47,355 nucleotides of DNA, taken from assembly GCF_900114485.1 (NCBI RefSeq), contig NZ_FOTF01000024.1, positions 1 through 47,355 on the forward strand. Reading direction: 5' to 3'. Every line of letters starts with the position of its first letter. Within the stretch, counting starts at the first letter, position 1. This stretch comes from Loktanella salsilacus. Lineage in GTDB: Bacteria > Pseudomonadota > Alphaproteobacteria > Rhodobacterales > Rhodobacteraceae. The notes under the pieces are model-generated. The model saw nothing but the letters and a program-made list of their open reading frames with translations. It ran no database searches and was not told the origin of the DNA. This document shows, piece by piece, positions 1 to 8,522 of this stretch. Both the position numbers and the translations under genes were made by a program.

Positions 1-1
1 G

Positions 2-208
2 GCGATCACCGAGAACAAGCATCTCAGCGCAGTGCTGGAGCATATCAAGGCCGAACAGGACAAGGCACCGCCCAAACCGCGTCGTGCGGGCAAGCAGGCG
101 ACGGTCTACGTCCCGAACGGCCGACGCAATACCGAAGGCTGGAACTCGAAACTCGCCCGCCGGGCAAAGACAAAAGGTGAAACTGCCGCGCCACATCCCG
201 CCGAATGA
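2..208 (+). CDS. C-terminal fragment of an unidentified protein, possibly a transposase (5' end outside window)
   Basis: An open frame runs from the first full codon to a TGA at 206-208, giving the last 68 residues of a protein that begins before the window. The tail is basic and rich in Lys, Arg and Pro, with the stretches KPRRAGKQ and SKLARRAKTKG. I do not recognise the family. The short direct repeats about 80 bases downstream resemble transposase-binding ends, so a transposase C-terminus is the best guess. Another DNA-binding protein is equally compatible with the composition. That it is coding is inferred only from the uninterrupted frame and gene-like codon use. Confidence 0.45.
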   Translation, partial: AITENKHLSAVLEHIKAEQDKAPPKPRRAGKQATVYVPNGRRNTEGWNSKLARRAKTKGETAAPHPAE

Positions 209-284
209 CCGAAACAGCATGGCTGTTCAGGGCTGCGATAGATGACGTCTCCGCCCTGCCCAGCCATGCTGCAACACCGCACCT

Positions 285-326
285 GAGACATTTCTACTTT
301 GCACACCGAGGGACATTCTAACTTGG
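285..326. repeat. Two related short direct repeats, possible end of an insertion element
   Basis: GAGACATTTCTACTTTGC (285-302) and GGGACATTCTAACTTGG (310-326) are imperfect copies of one another, 25 bases apart. Paired repeats like these downstream of a transposase-like C-terminus are what a transposase-binding terminus looks like, but the partner end lies outside the window and no target duplication can be tested. Apart from these repeats I see nothing in the non-coding stretch 209-430. Confidence 0.35.
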
Positions 327-430
327 TTGCAACAACGGATCTGCACAGCACCAAAGCCGAAATGTCACCTGCCTGCCAGCATTGCGATGCGTCAGACCCC
401 TGCAGGAAAAGCGCCGTGCTTGTGTCCCGC

Positions 431-1876
431 TCAGAACCACCCGAATGTCACGCCAGCCACCAGCACGGCTGAAAACGCCGCCAGCCCGACAAGTCCGAAC
501 ATGCCGTTCCAGCGCAAGCTGACAACCAACGGGCTGCGGTTTACGATCGCGCCGACGTAAGTGGCGGTCGTCGCCAGCGGCGCCAGGCATACGGTCAGCG
601 TCCAGCCTGTCAGCAGCGCCAGCAATGTCGCCTGTTGAGAGATCAGCGGCGTGCGGGCCATGAATTCGGCCAGGATCACCACGCTAATGATCGGATGAAA
701 CCCGACCATCGCCAGCGCCAGTGTCGCCCAGGCCAGCGCCAAAACCAAGGCGACCGGGCCGCCGAAATCGACAATGGCCAGCAGCACTGGGTCCAATGCG
801 TCTTGTGGAACCATCGCGACCAGCAATGCGCCGATCAGGCCAGCCAGCGCGAAAACGCCGACTTCGTTCACGTAGCGCGCTGAATTTGCAACAAAATCGC
901 CGCGCAGGCGTTTTGGGCCGAACGTGCCGAAACGTGCGAGCGCCCAGATCAGCGCATAGATCGGCACGACCGTGACCAGCACCTCTTGGAAGGAAAATGG
1001 CAGGATCACATCGCCGCCGACGACCAGCAAGCCAAGCCCAACCAGATGTGCCAAGACCGCCCAAAGCCCCGCCGCGTCCCCCGGCGATGGCGGCACGACC
1101 ACGGGCTTGGGCAAGATGGGGAAAATGCGCCGTTCGATCACATCCATAACGGCCCCTAACGCGAGGAAACCAAAGGAAAACGCAACGCCCCACGGGGCGG
1201 CATCGGCCCAGTGCAGATCCGTCAGGATCAGCAGCAAGGTGTTCAGCGCGATGCCAAAGGGCGACCAGAACGCGATGGTCGCAAAGCCGCGCACGATGGC
1301 CGTCACGATGCGCCGCTCGCGCACGTCATGCACGGCGCTGCTGACGCCGTTTGCGGCCTCCATCCGGCGTTGCCCCGCCAGCGTCATTTCGATCAGCAGG
1401 CCAAGCCCGCCAAGGTTCAGCAGCACGCCAAACAGATTGCCGCCGATCCCAAGCGAGACATAGCGCCGCGATGGCGGCTGGCTGGCCAGAAACCCGCCCG
1501 CCGCAGCAAAGGCCGCGTCATGCTGTGCGACGAGCCGCAAAAAGATTAACGCCACAAGGATCGAGGTCAGAAACGCCACGCGCCCTGCCGCCACGCCGTA
1601 GTCTGCCAGCGTTATCGTGCCGCTGACCCAGCCTGCCAGCGCGATCAGCACAGAGGCCGCCGCGAACATCTGCACAATGCGCGATGCACGGCCAAGGTTC
1701 AGCGCGATAAAGCACAGGATAAGCACGGCGCTCAGGTCCGTCGCCAGCGGCTGATCCAGCAGAATGGACGCGATATAGGCAAAAAAGCCCCCCGACAGCA
1801 GGATTGCACCTAAAACAGAGCCCGCAGGCGGCCGCGCCACTGCGCCGCGCAGGTCTGCCTGTGTCTGCGTCGCCAT
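431..1876 (-). CDS. Polytopic inner-membrane protein, transporter-like, family not recognised
   Basis: This 481-residue protein is strongly hydrophobic throughout, with roughly eleven or twelve candidate membrane helices beginning near residue 20. Short polar loops separate them, for example VIERRIFPILPKP in the middle and KRLRGDF further on. Length and helix number fit a secondary carrier of the ion-transporter superfamily, but I recognise no signature that fixes the substrate. It is the last gene of a minus-strand operon, 15 bases after a thioesterase gene. That position suggests it moves a substrate or product of the acyl-CoA enzymes upstream, which is inference. The start codon follows that gene closely and no better start is visible. 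Confidence 0.75.
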   Translation of the reverse strand: MATQTQADLRGAVARPPAGSVLGAILLSGGFFAYIASILLDQPLATDLSAVLILCFIALNLGRASRIVQMFAAASVLIALAGWVSGTITLADYGVAAGRVAFLTSILVALIFLRLVAQHDAAFAAAGGFLASQPPSRRYVSLGIGGNLFGVLLNLGGLGLLIEMTLAGQRRMEAANGVSSAVHDVRERRIVTAIVRGFATIAFWSPFGIALNTLLLILTDLHWADAAPWGVAFSFGFLALGAVMDVIERRIFPILPKPVVVPPSPGDAAGLWAVLAHLVGLGLLVVGGDVILPFSFQEVLVTVVPIYALIWALARFGTFGPKRLRGDFVANSARYVNEVGVFALAGLIGALLVAMVPQDALDPVLLAIVDFGGPVALVLALAWATLALAMVGFHPIISVVILAEFMARTPLISQQATLLALLTGWTLTVCLAPLATTATYVGAIVNRSPLVVSLRWNGMFGLVGLAAFSAVLVAGVTFGWF

Positions 1877-1891
1877 CCCCGCGCCCTGCCC

Positions 1892-2323
1892 TTAGCTGCC
1901 TGTGCCGCGCCGGTAGCGGAACGTGCCAGAGCCAGTTGCGATGACCGTGCCCAGTTCGTCCGTCACGGTGCCTTCGGCAAAATACGTGGATTTTCCGCCA
2001 CCTACGCGGCGACCTTCACCCGTCAGGATCACGCCTTGTGGTCGCGCAAGGAAATTCGTCGTCAGCGTCAGGGTCATCACCATCTGCTTGCGCGCGGCGT
2101 CCCCGGTATAAGAGCCCGCATAGCCCATCACCGTATCCAGAATGACCGCATAGAGCCCGCCATGCGGGATGCCGTAGCGGTTCATCAGCTCTGGCCGAAG
2201 GGGCAAGCGAAAGCGCGAAATCCCCTCGTCCCAATGGGTCATGGTCATGCCGATCAGCGATTGCATCGGATAGCTATCCTCGACCAATGCGGGGTCTAGG
2301 TGGTCTGCTGTGTGTGTCATCAT
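1892..2323 (-). CDS. PaaI-type hotdog-fold thioesterase
   Basis: This 143-residue protein is a single hotdog domain. The motif RYGIPHGGLYAVILDTVMG (about residues 48-67) is the PaaI/YbgC-type HGG loop followed by the long central helix that packs into the hotdog. Such enzymes hydrolyse acyl-CoA thioesters and are usually tetramers in the cytoplasm. The start overlaps the stop of the phosphotransferase gene by four bases, so translation is probably coupled; a second Met directly follows the first and could serve instead. In this operon it probably releases CoA from an intermediate or a dead-end acyl-CoA. Substrate unknown. Confidence 0.88.
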   Translation of the reverse strand: MMTHTADHLDPALVEDSYPMQSLIGMTMTHWDEGISRFRLPLRPELMNRYGIPHGGLYAVILDTVMGYAGSYTGDAARKQMVMTLTLTTNFLARPQGVILTGEGRRVGGGKSTYFAEGTVTDELGTVIATGSGTFRYRRGTGS

Positions 2324-3342
2324 TCGTCCTGCGCGGCGTTAAGACCCTGCTGCGCGAAGAGCGGCACATAAGCCCCGAGCTTCGCAGCCTTTTCCGGGTT
2401 AGAGGCATTCCCCTCCATCCCGCGTTTCTTAACGCCTTGCAAGATCGCGCCCATGCGGAAAAAGCAAAACGCGAGGTAAAAGCCGAAACCATTGATCCCG
2501 TCCAGCCCGCGCCGCTTGCAATAGGCCGCGATGAAATCGGCGTCGGATGGCAGACCCAATGCGGCCCGATTGACACCCGCCAGCCCCCGTCCATCCGCGC
2601 CCGGCGGCATGCGCCACTGCATGATCACGGCGGCCAGATCGGCAAAGGGGTGACCCAGCGTCGACAGTTCCCAATCCAGCACGGCCACAACATCGGTGCC
2701 ATCCTTGGCAAACAGCAGGTTGTCGATGCGATAATCGCCATGCACCAGCGTGCGGCGGCCATCATCGCCCGGCGTGTTTGCCTCGAGCCAAGTGATCAGA
2801 TCCTCCATCGCGGGGATCTCTTCGGTCGCGGTGGCGCGGTATTGTTTGACCCAGCGCCCGATTTGGCGCGCATAGTAATCACCGCCGGGGCCGTAGTCTG
2901 ACAGGCCAACCGCCTGCAAATCGACATCATGGATCGCCGCAAGCGTCGCGTTCATGGAGTCGATGATCGCCGCGCGTTGCGGCGGTGTCTGGTCTGGCAG
3001 ACGCGGATCGTCAAAGCTGCGACCATCCACGTGGTCCATCAGATAGAACGGCGCGCCAATGACGCTCACGTCCTCGCACAGCAGGTGCATCTGTGGCACC
3101 GGAACGCCCGTCCCCTGCAACGCCTTTTGCACTGCAAATTCACGTTCAACCGCATGGGCGGATTTCAGCAGAACGCCCCCCGGTTTGCGGCGCAAGACAT
3201 AAGACCCCGCTGGCGTATCCAGACGGAACGTCGGGTTGGATTGACCGACGACAAAGCGGTGCACCGTGACATCGCCGCCGAGCCCCGGCAGACGGTCATC
3301 AACCCAATCGGCGACGGCGGTTACATTAAGATCATCTGCCAT
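2320..3342 (-). CDS. Aminoglycoside-phosphotransferase-like kinase (ACAD10/11 kinase-half type)
   Basis: This 340-residue protein has a complete APH/choline-kinase fold. Visible motifs are an N-lobe with GQSNPTF and YVLRRKP, the catalytic loop VHGDYRIDN near residue 200 (the HGDxxxxN motif), and the metal-binding VLDWE segment about 20 residues later. The stretches GQSNPTFRL, DVSVIGAPFY and LDWELSTLGHP are characteristic of the kinase half of mammalian ACAD11 and of bacterial LvaA, which phosphorylate the 4-hydroxyl of hydroxyacyl-CoAs. It sits directly after the acyl-CoA dehydrogenase gene with no spacer. Antibiotic resistance is an unlikely role in this setting. Confidence 0.9.
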   Translation of the reverse strand: MADDLNVTAVADWVDDRLPGLGGDVTVHRFVVGQSNPTFRLDTPAGSYVLRRKPGGVLLKSAHAVEREFAVQKALQGTGVPVPQMHLLCEDVSVIGAPFYLMDHVDGRSFDDPRLPDQTPPQRAAIIDSMNATLAAIHDVDLQAVGLSDYGPGGDYYARQIGRWVKQYRATATEEIPAMEDLITWLEANTPGDDGRRTLVHGDYRIDNLLFAKDGTDVVAVLDWELSTLGHPFADLAAVIMQWRMPPGADGRGLAGVNRAALGLPSDADFIAAYCKRRGLDGINGFGFYLAFCFFRMGAILQGVKKRGMEGNASNPEKAAKLGAYVPLFAQQGLNAAQDE

Positions 3343-4575
3343 CTATTTGGTGTCCTTGACATATTTCTTTAACTCTGCCCGCGCGACCTGCCTGCGGTGT
3401 ACCGCGTCGGGCCCATCGGCAAAGCGCAGCGTGCGCAGTTGCGTCCACATCCACGCCAGCGGTGTATCCTGCGACACGCCCATGCCGCCGTGCATCTGCA
3501 TCGCCTCGTCCACCACGCGCAAAGCCATCAGCGGGGCTGCGACCTTGATCATGCTGATCCAAGGCTGCGCGGCCCGGGTGCCGGCAGTGTCCATCATCCA
3601 CGCCGCTTTCAGGCACAGCAGCCGCGTCGCCTCTATCTGGATGCGGGCGTCGGCGATGATGTCAAAGTTCGCGCCGAGTTCCGCCAGCGGTTTGCCAAAG
3701 GCGCGGCGGGTCACAGCGCGTTCGCACAGCAGTTCCAGCGCCCGCTCTGCCTGACCAATTGCCCGCATGCAGTGGTGAATGCGTCCCGGCCCAAGACGGC
3801 CCTGCGCGACCTCGAAGCCGCGTCCCTGCCCCAGCACCATTTGATCCGTTGGCACCCGTACGTCCTTGAATTCCAGGTGCATATGCCCGTGCGGCGCGTC
3901 GTCATGGCCAAAGACCTGCATGGGCCGCAAGATGCGCAGACCGGGCGTGTCCATGTCCATCAGGAACATCGAATGACGCTGATGTTTGGCAGCCTCTGGA
4001 TCGGTCTGGGCCATCACGATGACCAGCTTGCAGCGCGGATCGCCTGCGCCGGAAATCCACCATTTCTCTCCGTTTAGGACATAGTCATCGCCGTCCCGCA
4101 TCGCTTGCAATGCGATATTCGTGGCATCGGATGATGCGACATCGGGTTCCGTCATTGCGTAGGCAGAGCGAATTTTCCCCGCCAGCGAAGGCTTTAGCCA
4201 GCGTTCTTTATGTGCCGCGCTGCCGTAGCGTTCCAGCACTTCCATGTTGCCGGTGTCAGGGGCGTTGCAGTTGAACACCTCGGCCGCGAGGGTGGATTTG
4301 CCCATTTCCTCGGCCAGATAGGCGTATTCGACGGTCGTCAGCCCGTATCCGGCGTCGCTGCCGGTCAGCCAAAAGTTCCATAAGCCGCGGTCCCGCGCGG
4401 TCTGCTTCAACCCCTCCATGATCGCAATTTGCCGGTCTGTCAGGGCAAAGCGGCCGTCCGGATGCTTGCCGACTTCAGCGGCAAATTCCGCCTCGACCGG
4501 GGCGATCTGCGCGGCGATCATGTCCTTGATCGCGGCGATCAGGGGCGCGGCGCGGTCGCTGATCCCTAGGTCCAT
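3343..4575 (-). CDS. Acyl-CoA dehydrogenase family protein, ACAD10/11-LvaC type
   Basis: This FAD enzyme of 410 residues has the usual helical N-domain, beta-domain ([25 protein letters not shown]) and C-terminal helical domain ([25 protein letters not shown]). [13 protein letters not shown] and [13 protein letters not shown] strongly recall mammalian ACAD11. Where medium-chain dehydrogenases carry the catalytic Glu in YEGT, this protein reads FADGPDAVH, so Asp replaces Glu as it does in ACAD11. I chose the ATG at 4575 because a GGAG lies six bases before it; an in-frame ATG at 4587 would add four residues. The likely substrate is a 4-phospho-acyl-CoA made by the adjacent kinase. Confidence 0.9.
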   Translation of the reverse strand: MDLGISDRAAPLIAAIKDMIAAQIAPVEAEFAAEVGKHPDGRFALTDRQIAIMEGLKQTARDRGLWNFWLTGSDAGYGLTTVEYAYLAEEMGKSTLAAEVFNCNAPDTGNMEVLERYGSAAHKERWLKPSLAGKIRSAYAMTEPDVASSDATNIALQAMRDGDDYVLNGEKWWISGAGDPRCKLVIVMAQTDPEAAKHQRHSMFLMDMDTPGLRILRPMQVFGHDDAPHGHMHLEFKDVRVPTDQMVLGQGRGFEVAQGRLGPGRIHHCMRAIGQAERALELLCERAVTRRAFGKPLAELGANFDIIADARIQIEATRLLCLKAAWMMDTAGTRAAQPWISMIKVAAPLMALRVVDEAMQMHGGMGVSQDTPLAWMWTQLRTLRFADGPDAVHRRQVARAELKKYVKDTK

Positions 4576-4605
4576 AACATGCTCCATCCCATTGTCATAT
4601 TTACA

Positions 4606-5076
4606 CTAGTCCGCATCGACCAGATGCAGATGTATCCACTGCGCGACAAGCGCGGGCTTGTCTTGGCCCCGGATGCTGACCTGCACATCCCACGTCACCT
4701 TGACCTGCCCCGGCTTGTCCGTGTCGACCGCCTGCACCTGCAAATCTGCGCGCACCTCGCTTCCTGCGGGCACTGGCGCAATAAAGCGCAGCCGATCAAA
4801 CCCATAGTTGATGCTAAGCCGCAGTCCGGCAAGCGGCGGCAGCGCCTGTTCGGCCATGACGCTAAGTAACGACAGCGTCAGAAACCCGTGCGCGACCGTG
4901 GTGCCAAAGGGGCCGTCCTTGGCGCGTTCTGGGTCGGTATGAATGAACTGATGGTCCTTTGTCAGCGCGGCAAAGGCGTCGATCATCGGCTGGTCAATCA
5001 GGTGCCAGCCTGACTGAAACGCTCGGCTTCCGGCCTGTGCGCGCAGCTGCGCAATCGTGATATGCGGCGTGGTCAT
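4606..5076 (-). CDS. MaoC-family (R)-specific enoyl-CoA hydratase/dehydratase
   Basis: This 156-residue single hotdog protein carries the hydratase-2 motif: DQPMIDAFAALTKDHQFIHTD near residues 28-49, with catalytic Asp and His in DHQFIH, then GTTVAHGFLTLSL. MaoC hydratases add water to trans-2-enoyl-CoA or remove it. The reading frame stays open far upstream, but only because it mirrors gnd on the other strand; the ATG at 5076 gives the standard N-terminus. It is the first gene of the minus-strand operon, divergent from gnd across a 123-base gap that must hold both promoters. It would hydrate an enoyl-CoA produced by the downstream dehydrogenase. Confidence 0.88.
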   Translation of the reverse strand: MTTPHITIAQLRAQAGSRAFQSGWHLIDQPMIDAFAALTKDHQFIHTDPERAKDGPFGTTVAHGFLTLSLLSVMAEQALPPLAGLRLSINYGFDRLRFIAPVPAGSEVRADLQVQAVDTDKPGQVKVTWDVQVSIRGQDKPALVAQWIHLHLVDAD

Positions 5077-5199
5077 CCGGGCCCTCTGATTGGCGTGGAC
5101 CTGCACCTTATGCCGCTGCTGGCCGGGGGCAACCCTTGCGATATTGTTTCCCCGCCCCCCGCGCGGTAAACCCACCGCAACATTGGATTGGAGCGGTAC

Positions 5200-6600
5200 A
5201 TGAGCAAGAGTGAAATCGGCCTTTTGGGGCTTGGTACGATGGGCGCGGCGCTTGCGCTGAACATCGCGGACAACGGATTCGACATCGCCGTTTACAACCG
5301 TACCGCGCGCGTCACGCAGGATTTCAAAGCCACCGCTGGCGATCTGGCCCCGCGCATTACCGCGACTGAAACGCTGGAAGACTTCGTTGCCAGCCTCAAG
5401 TCGCCCCGCGCGATTATCCTTATGGTGCCTGCTGGCGAGGCCGTTGACCAACAGATCGCGGCGCTGCGCCCGCTGCTGGATGACAACGACCTGATCATCG
5501 ACGCTGGCAACGCCAATTTTCACGACACCAACCGCCGGGCCGAGGCGGCAGGCGATAAGCCCTTCCTTGGCATCGGTGTGTCGGGCGGCGAAGAAGGCGC
5601 GCGCTTTGGCCCGTCGATCATGGGCGGCGGCAACAAGGCATCTTGGGACCGGGTCGCCCATATCCTGACCGCGATTTCCGCCAAGCACGACGGCACACCC
5701 TGCGCCACCTGGATGGGCGAGCAAGGCGCAGGCCACTTCGTCAAAGCTGTGCACAACGGTATCGAATATGCCGATATGCAAATGATTGCAGAGGTTTATG
5801 GCATCCTGCGCGACGGCATGGGGCTAGACAACGCCGCCATCGCTGCCGTCTTTGACCGCTGGAATACTGGCCCGCTGGCGTCTTACCTGATCGAAATCTC
5901 GGCCCGCGTGGCAGAGGCCAAGGACACGGACACAGGCCGCCCGCTGCTGGATATCATCACCGATGCCGCTGGCCAAAAAGGCACCGGCCGCTGGACCGCG
6001 ATCGAGGCGCAGCACCTTGGTGCCCCCGTCCCCGCGATCGAGGCTGCCGTCGCCGCCCGCAATCTGTCCGCCGCGCGCGATCTGCGCCAGACGGGCGAAG
6101 ACATCTTTGGCGGCGCACCGCAGGCGCTGAACGGTGCTTTGACAGTCGACCAGCTGGAGCAAGCGCTGATTGCCGGCAAGATCATCTGCTACGCGCAGGG
6201 CTTTACCATGATCAGCGGCGCGTCAGAGCAGTTTGGATGGAACCTGCCGCTGCCAGAAATTGCCAAGGTCTGGCGTGCTGGCTGTATTATCCGGTCCGTG
6301 ATGCTGGACGATATGGCGACGGCTCTTTCCGAAGATCCAGACAAAAACCTGATGTTTGCCAGTACCTTCGCAGGCAACCTTAAAGCAACGCATGGCGCAT
6401 TGCGCGCTGTTGTTGCGCAGGCTGCGCTGCATGGTCTGGCGGTTCCCGCGCTGTCATCAGGCCTTGCGTATTTCGACACCATGCGCACCCACCGCGGCAC
6501 GGCGAACATGCTGCAAGGCCAGCGCGACTACTTTGGTCGTCACGGGTTCGAGCGTCTGGACCGCGAAGGCAAAGGCTTTCACGGGCCTTGGGCAAACTAA
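5200..6600 (+). CDS. gnd: 6-phosphogluconate dehydrogenase, decarboxylating
   Basis: This 466-residue protein oxidises 6-phosphogluconate to ribulose 5-phosphate and CO2 with NADP+ in the oxidative pentose phosphate pathway. Seen are the N-terminal Rossmann motif GLGTMGAALALN, the substrate-binding segment GVSGGEEGARFGPSIMGGG (about residues 125-143), and the catalytic Lys in GAGHFVKAVHNGIEY near residue 180. The full C-terminal helical domain ends in GFERLDREGKGFHGPW. I chose the ATG at 5200 because GGAG precedes it by six bases; an in-frame TTG at 5188 would add four residues. It is convergent with the next gene, 11 bases away, with no obvious terminator. Confidence 0.97.
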   Translation: MSKSEIGLLGLGTMGAALALNIADNGFDIAVYNRTARVTQDFKATAGDLAPRITATETLEDFVASLKSPRAIILMVPAGEAVDQQIAALRPLLDDNDLIIDAGNANFHDTNRRAEAAGDKPFLGIGVSGGEEGARFGPSIMGGGNKASWDRVAHILTAISAKHDGTPCATWMGEQGAGHFVKAVHNGIEYADMQMIAEVYGILRDGMGLDNAAIAAVFDRWNTGPLASYLIEISARVAEAKDTDTGRPLLDIITDAAGQKGTGRWTAIEAQHLGAPVPAIEAAVAARNLSAARDLRQTGEDIFGGAPQALNGALTVDQLEQALIAGKIICYAQGFTMISGASEQFGWNLPLPEIAKVWRAGCIIRSVMLDDMATALSEDPDKNLMFASTFAGNLKATHGALRAVVAQAALHGLAVPALSSGLAYFDTMRTHRGTANMLQGQRDYFGRHGFERLDREGKGFHGPWAN

Positions 6601-6611
6601 CGCGAGCCTGA

Positions 6612-7793
6612 CTAAGGTTTGACCACCAAGCCGGGCGGCGTCGTCGTCAGACGTTCGCACCCGGCGGCGGTGATCAGGATCGGCTCTGTCATCTCGATCC
6701 CGCCGTCATCAAGCCAAAGCGCGGGCATGAAATGAAACGTCATGCCCGCCTTTAACGCTGTCTTATCACCCGCACGCAGGGACATGGTGCGCTCTCCCCA
6801 GTCCGGCGGATAGGACATGCCGATGGCATAGCCGACGCGGCTGTCTTTGTGAAAACCGTGCTGGGCAAGCGTGCCGTTAAACACACGGGCCAAATCCTCG
6901 CAGCGCAGACCCGGGGCGGCCATGCCAAGGACGGCCTGCGTTGCATCCGCGACGGCGGCTTCGGCCTTGCGGTACGTGTCGGGCACATGGCCAAGGAACA
7001 AGGTCCGCGACTGCGGGCACTGGTAGCGCCTGTAAGCGCCTGCAATCTCGAAGAAAGTCGGCACATCGCGCAGCAGCGGGCTGTCGTCCCATGTCAGGTG
7101 CGGCGCAGTCGCATCACGCCCTGACGGGGCCATCGGCACAATGGCCGGATAGTCGCCCCAGTGGCCCTCCGCGCCTTCAATCCCGGTTGCCATGATCTGT
7201 GCCACCAGCATGTTTTTCGGCATGCCCGCCTCCGCCACCTCTGCGATGTGCTGATGCATCCGGGTCACGATAGCGCCCGCGCGGCGCAGATAGGTGACCT
7301 CTGTCGGTGATTTAACGGCGCGGCACCAGTTCACAAGAGCGGTGGCATCGACCGCGTCCACATGGGGTAAGTGGTTTAAGATCGTCTTGTAAGCCGCTGC
7401 AGTAAAGTAATAATTGTCGAATTCAAACCCAACGCGCCCACGATCCCAGCCGCAGGCTTTGATCAGCGCGCAAAGGTCCAGCATCGCGTGTTTGTCCGGG
7501 TTCTGGACATAGCTGTCGTCGTAGCCGTGGATCGCTGTGTCCGGCATCCAGACGGTGCGCAGCGCGCCTGCGGCGTCCATGCCGCGGCCCCACCACCGCG
7601 GCGGCCCGTCTGGGCCGACCAAGACGCCTTGATGCACATAGAACGACCAGCCGTCATAGCCGGTCAGCCAGCCCATGTTGCTGGGGTCGGTGATGAAAAG
7701 GACGTCCAGACCGGCGCGGTCCATTGCTGCCCGCACGCGGCCCAAGCGGTCCGCGTATTCGGCAGCATCAAAGGCGGGGTTCGGGTGAGTCAT
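6612..7793 (-). CDS. doeA: Ectoine hydrolase-like M24-family protein (DoeA/EutD type)
   Basis: This 393-residue protein has the pita-bread architecture: a creatinase-like N-domain (TDPSNMGWLTGYDGWSFYVH, residues 36-55) and an M24 catalytic domain. The pattern WLTGYDGWSFYVHQ, DNYYFTAAAY and YPPDWGERTMSLR matches my recollection of Halomonas DoeA, which opens the ectoine ring to N-acetyl-diaminobutyrate. The metal-binding aspartates of true M24 peptidases are absent: TFFEIAGAYRRYQCPQSRT stands where the FDxG...SDxTRT pattern would be, consistent with a metal-independent hydrolase. The partner deacetylase doeB is not in the window. It starts 38 bases after phoB, so it may be read through from the pst operon. 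A generic creatinase-like protein is the alternative. Confidence 0.72.
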   Translation of the reverse strand: MTHPNPAFDAAEYADRLGRVRAAMDRAGLDVLFITDPSNMGWLTGYDGWSFYVHQGVLVGPDGPPRWWGRGMDAAGALRTVWMPDTAIHGYDDSYVQNPDKHAMLDLCALIKACGWDRGRVGFEFDNYYFTAAAYKTILNHLPHVDAVDATALVNWCRAVKSPTEVTYLRRAGAIVTRMHQHIAEVAEAGMPKNMLVAQIMATGIEGAEGHWGDYPAIVPMAPSGRDATAPHLTWDDSPLLRDVPTFFEIAGAYRRYQCPQSRTLFLGHVPDTYRKAEAAVADATQAVLGMAAPGLRCEDLARVFNGTLAQHGFHKDSRVGYAIGMSYPPDWGERTMSLRAGDKTALKAGMTFHFMPALWLDDGGIEMTEPILITAAGCERLTTTPPGLVVKP

Positions 7794-7831
7794 AGATTAC
7801 TATGATCCCGCCCTGCCCGTTCTGGCAACGA

Positions 7832-8518
7832 TTATCCGAGCGCGTAGCCCGCGCCGCGCACCGTGCGCACAGGATCGCTGCCGCCGCAGGCAGTTAGCGC
7901 CTTTCGCAGGCGCCCGACGTGCACATCGACGGTGCGGGTGTCGACATAGATGTCGCGGCCCCAGACCCGGTCCAGCAGTTGGTCCCGCGACCACACCCGG
8001 CCCGGCTTTTCCATAAAGGTGGACAGCAGGCGAAATTCTGTCGGGCCGAGTTTTAGCGCACTACCGTCACGGCTGACGCGGTGGGTTTCGGCGTCCAGCA
8101 GGATGTCGTCAAACGCCAGCACCTGCCCCACAGTCGTTGGCCGCACGCGGCGCAGCTGGCTGCGCACGCGGGCCATCAGTTCGGTCACGGAATAGGGCTT
8201 GGTCACATAGTCGTCCGCGCCTGTTTCCAAGCCGCGCACCTTGTCGACCTCTTCGGACCGCGCCGACAGCATGATGATCGCAATGCCGCGTGTGGCGGGG
8301 TCGACCTTAAGCCTGCGGCACACCTCGATGCCCGTCACGCGGGGCAGCATCCAGTCCAGCACGATCACATCTGGCGGATCCTCTGAGACCATCAAAAGCC
8401 CCTCTTCACCGTCTTCGGCGCGGGTGACGCGAAAGCCTTCGGCCTCTAGGTTATAGGCTAAAACCTCGCGTTGCGCTTCTTCGTCTTCGACGATCAGAAC
8501 GTGGGGTTGGGATGCCAT
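7832..8518 (-). CDS. phoB: Phosphate regulon response regulator PhoB
   Basis: This 228-residue OmpR/PhoB-type regulator has a receiver domain with the acidic pair EDE at 11-13, the phosphorylation site Asp55 in VIVLDWMLP, and Lys in VTKPYS. The C-terminal winged helix has GPTEFRLLSTFMEKPGRVWS and a recognition segment VDVHVGRLRKAL. Phosphorylated PhoB binds Pho boxes and activates phosphate-starvation genes. The gene follows phoU by four bases and is therefore driven by the Pho box in front of pstS, which makes it autoinduced. Confidence 0.96.
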   Translation of the reverse strand: MASQPHVLIVEDEEAQREVLAYNLEAEGFRVTRAEDGEEGLLMVSEDPPDVIVLDWMLPRVTGIEVCRRLKVDPATRGIAIIMLSARSEEVDKVRGLETGADDYVTKPYSVTELMARVRSQLRRVRPTTVGQVLAFDDILLDAETHRVSRDGSALKLGPTEFRLLSTFMEKPGRVWSRDQLLDRVWGRDIYVDTRTVDVHVGRLRKALTACGGSDPVRTVRGAGYALG

Positions 8519-8522
8519 CTGT

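Noticed and set aside
2320-3342. Antibiotic-resistance phosphotransferase
   Set aside because: The sequence matches the ACAD11/LvaA kinase branch and sits in an acyl-CoA operon, so a resistance role is unlikely.
3343-5781. Long minus-strand frame extending the MaoC gene up to 5781
   Set aside because: The part beyond 5076 is antisense to gnd; the MaoC fold starts at the ATG at 5076.
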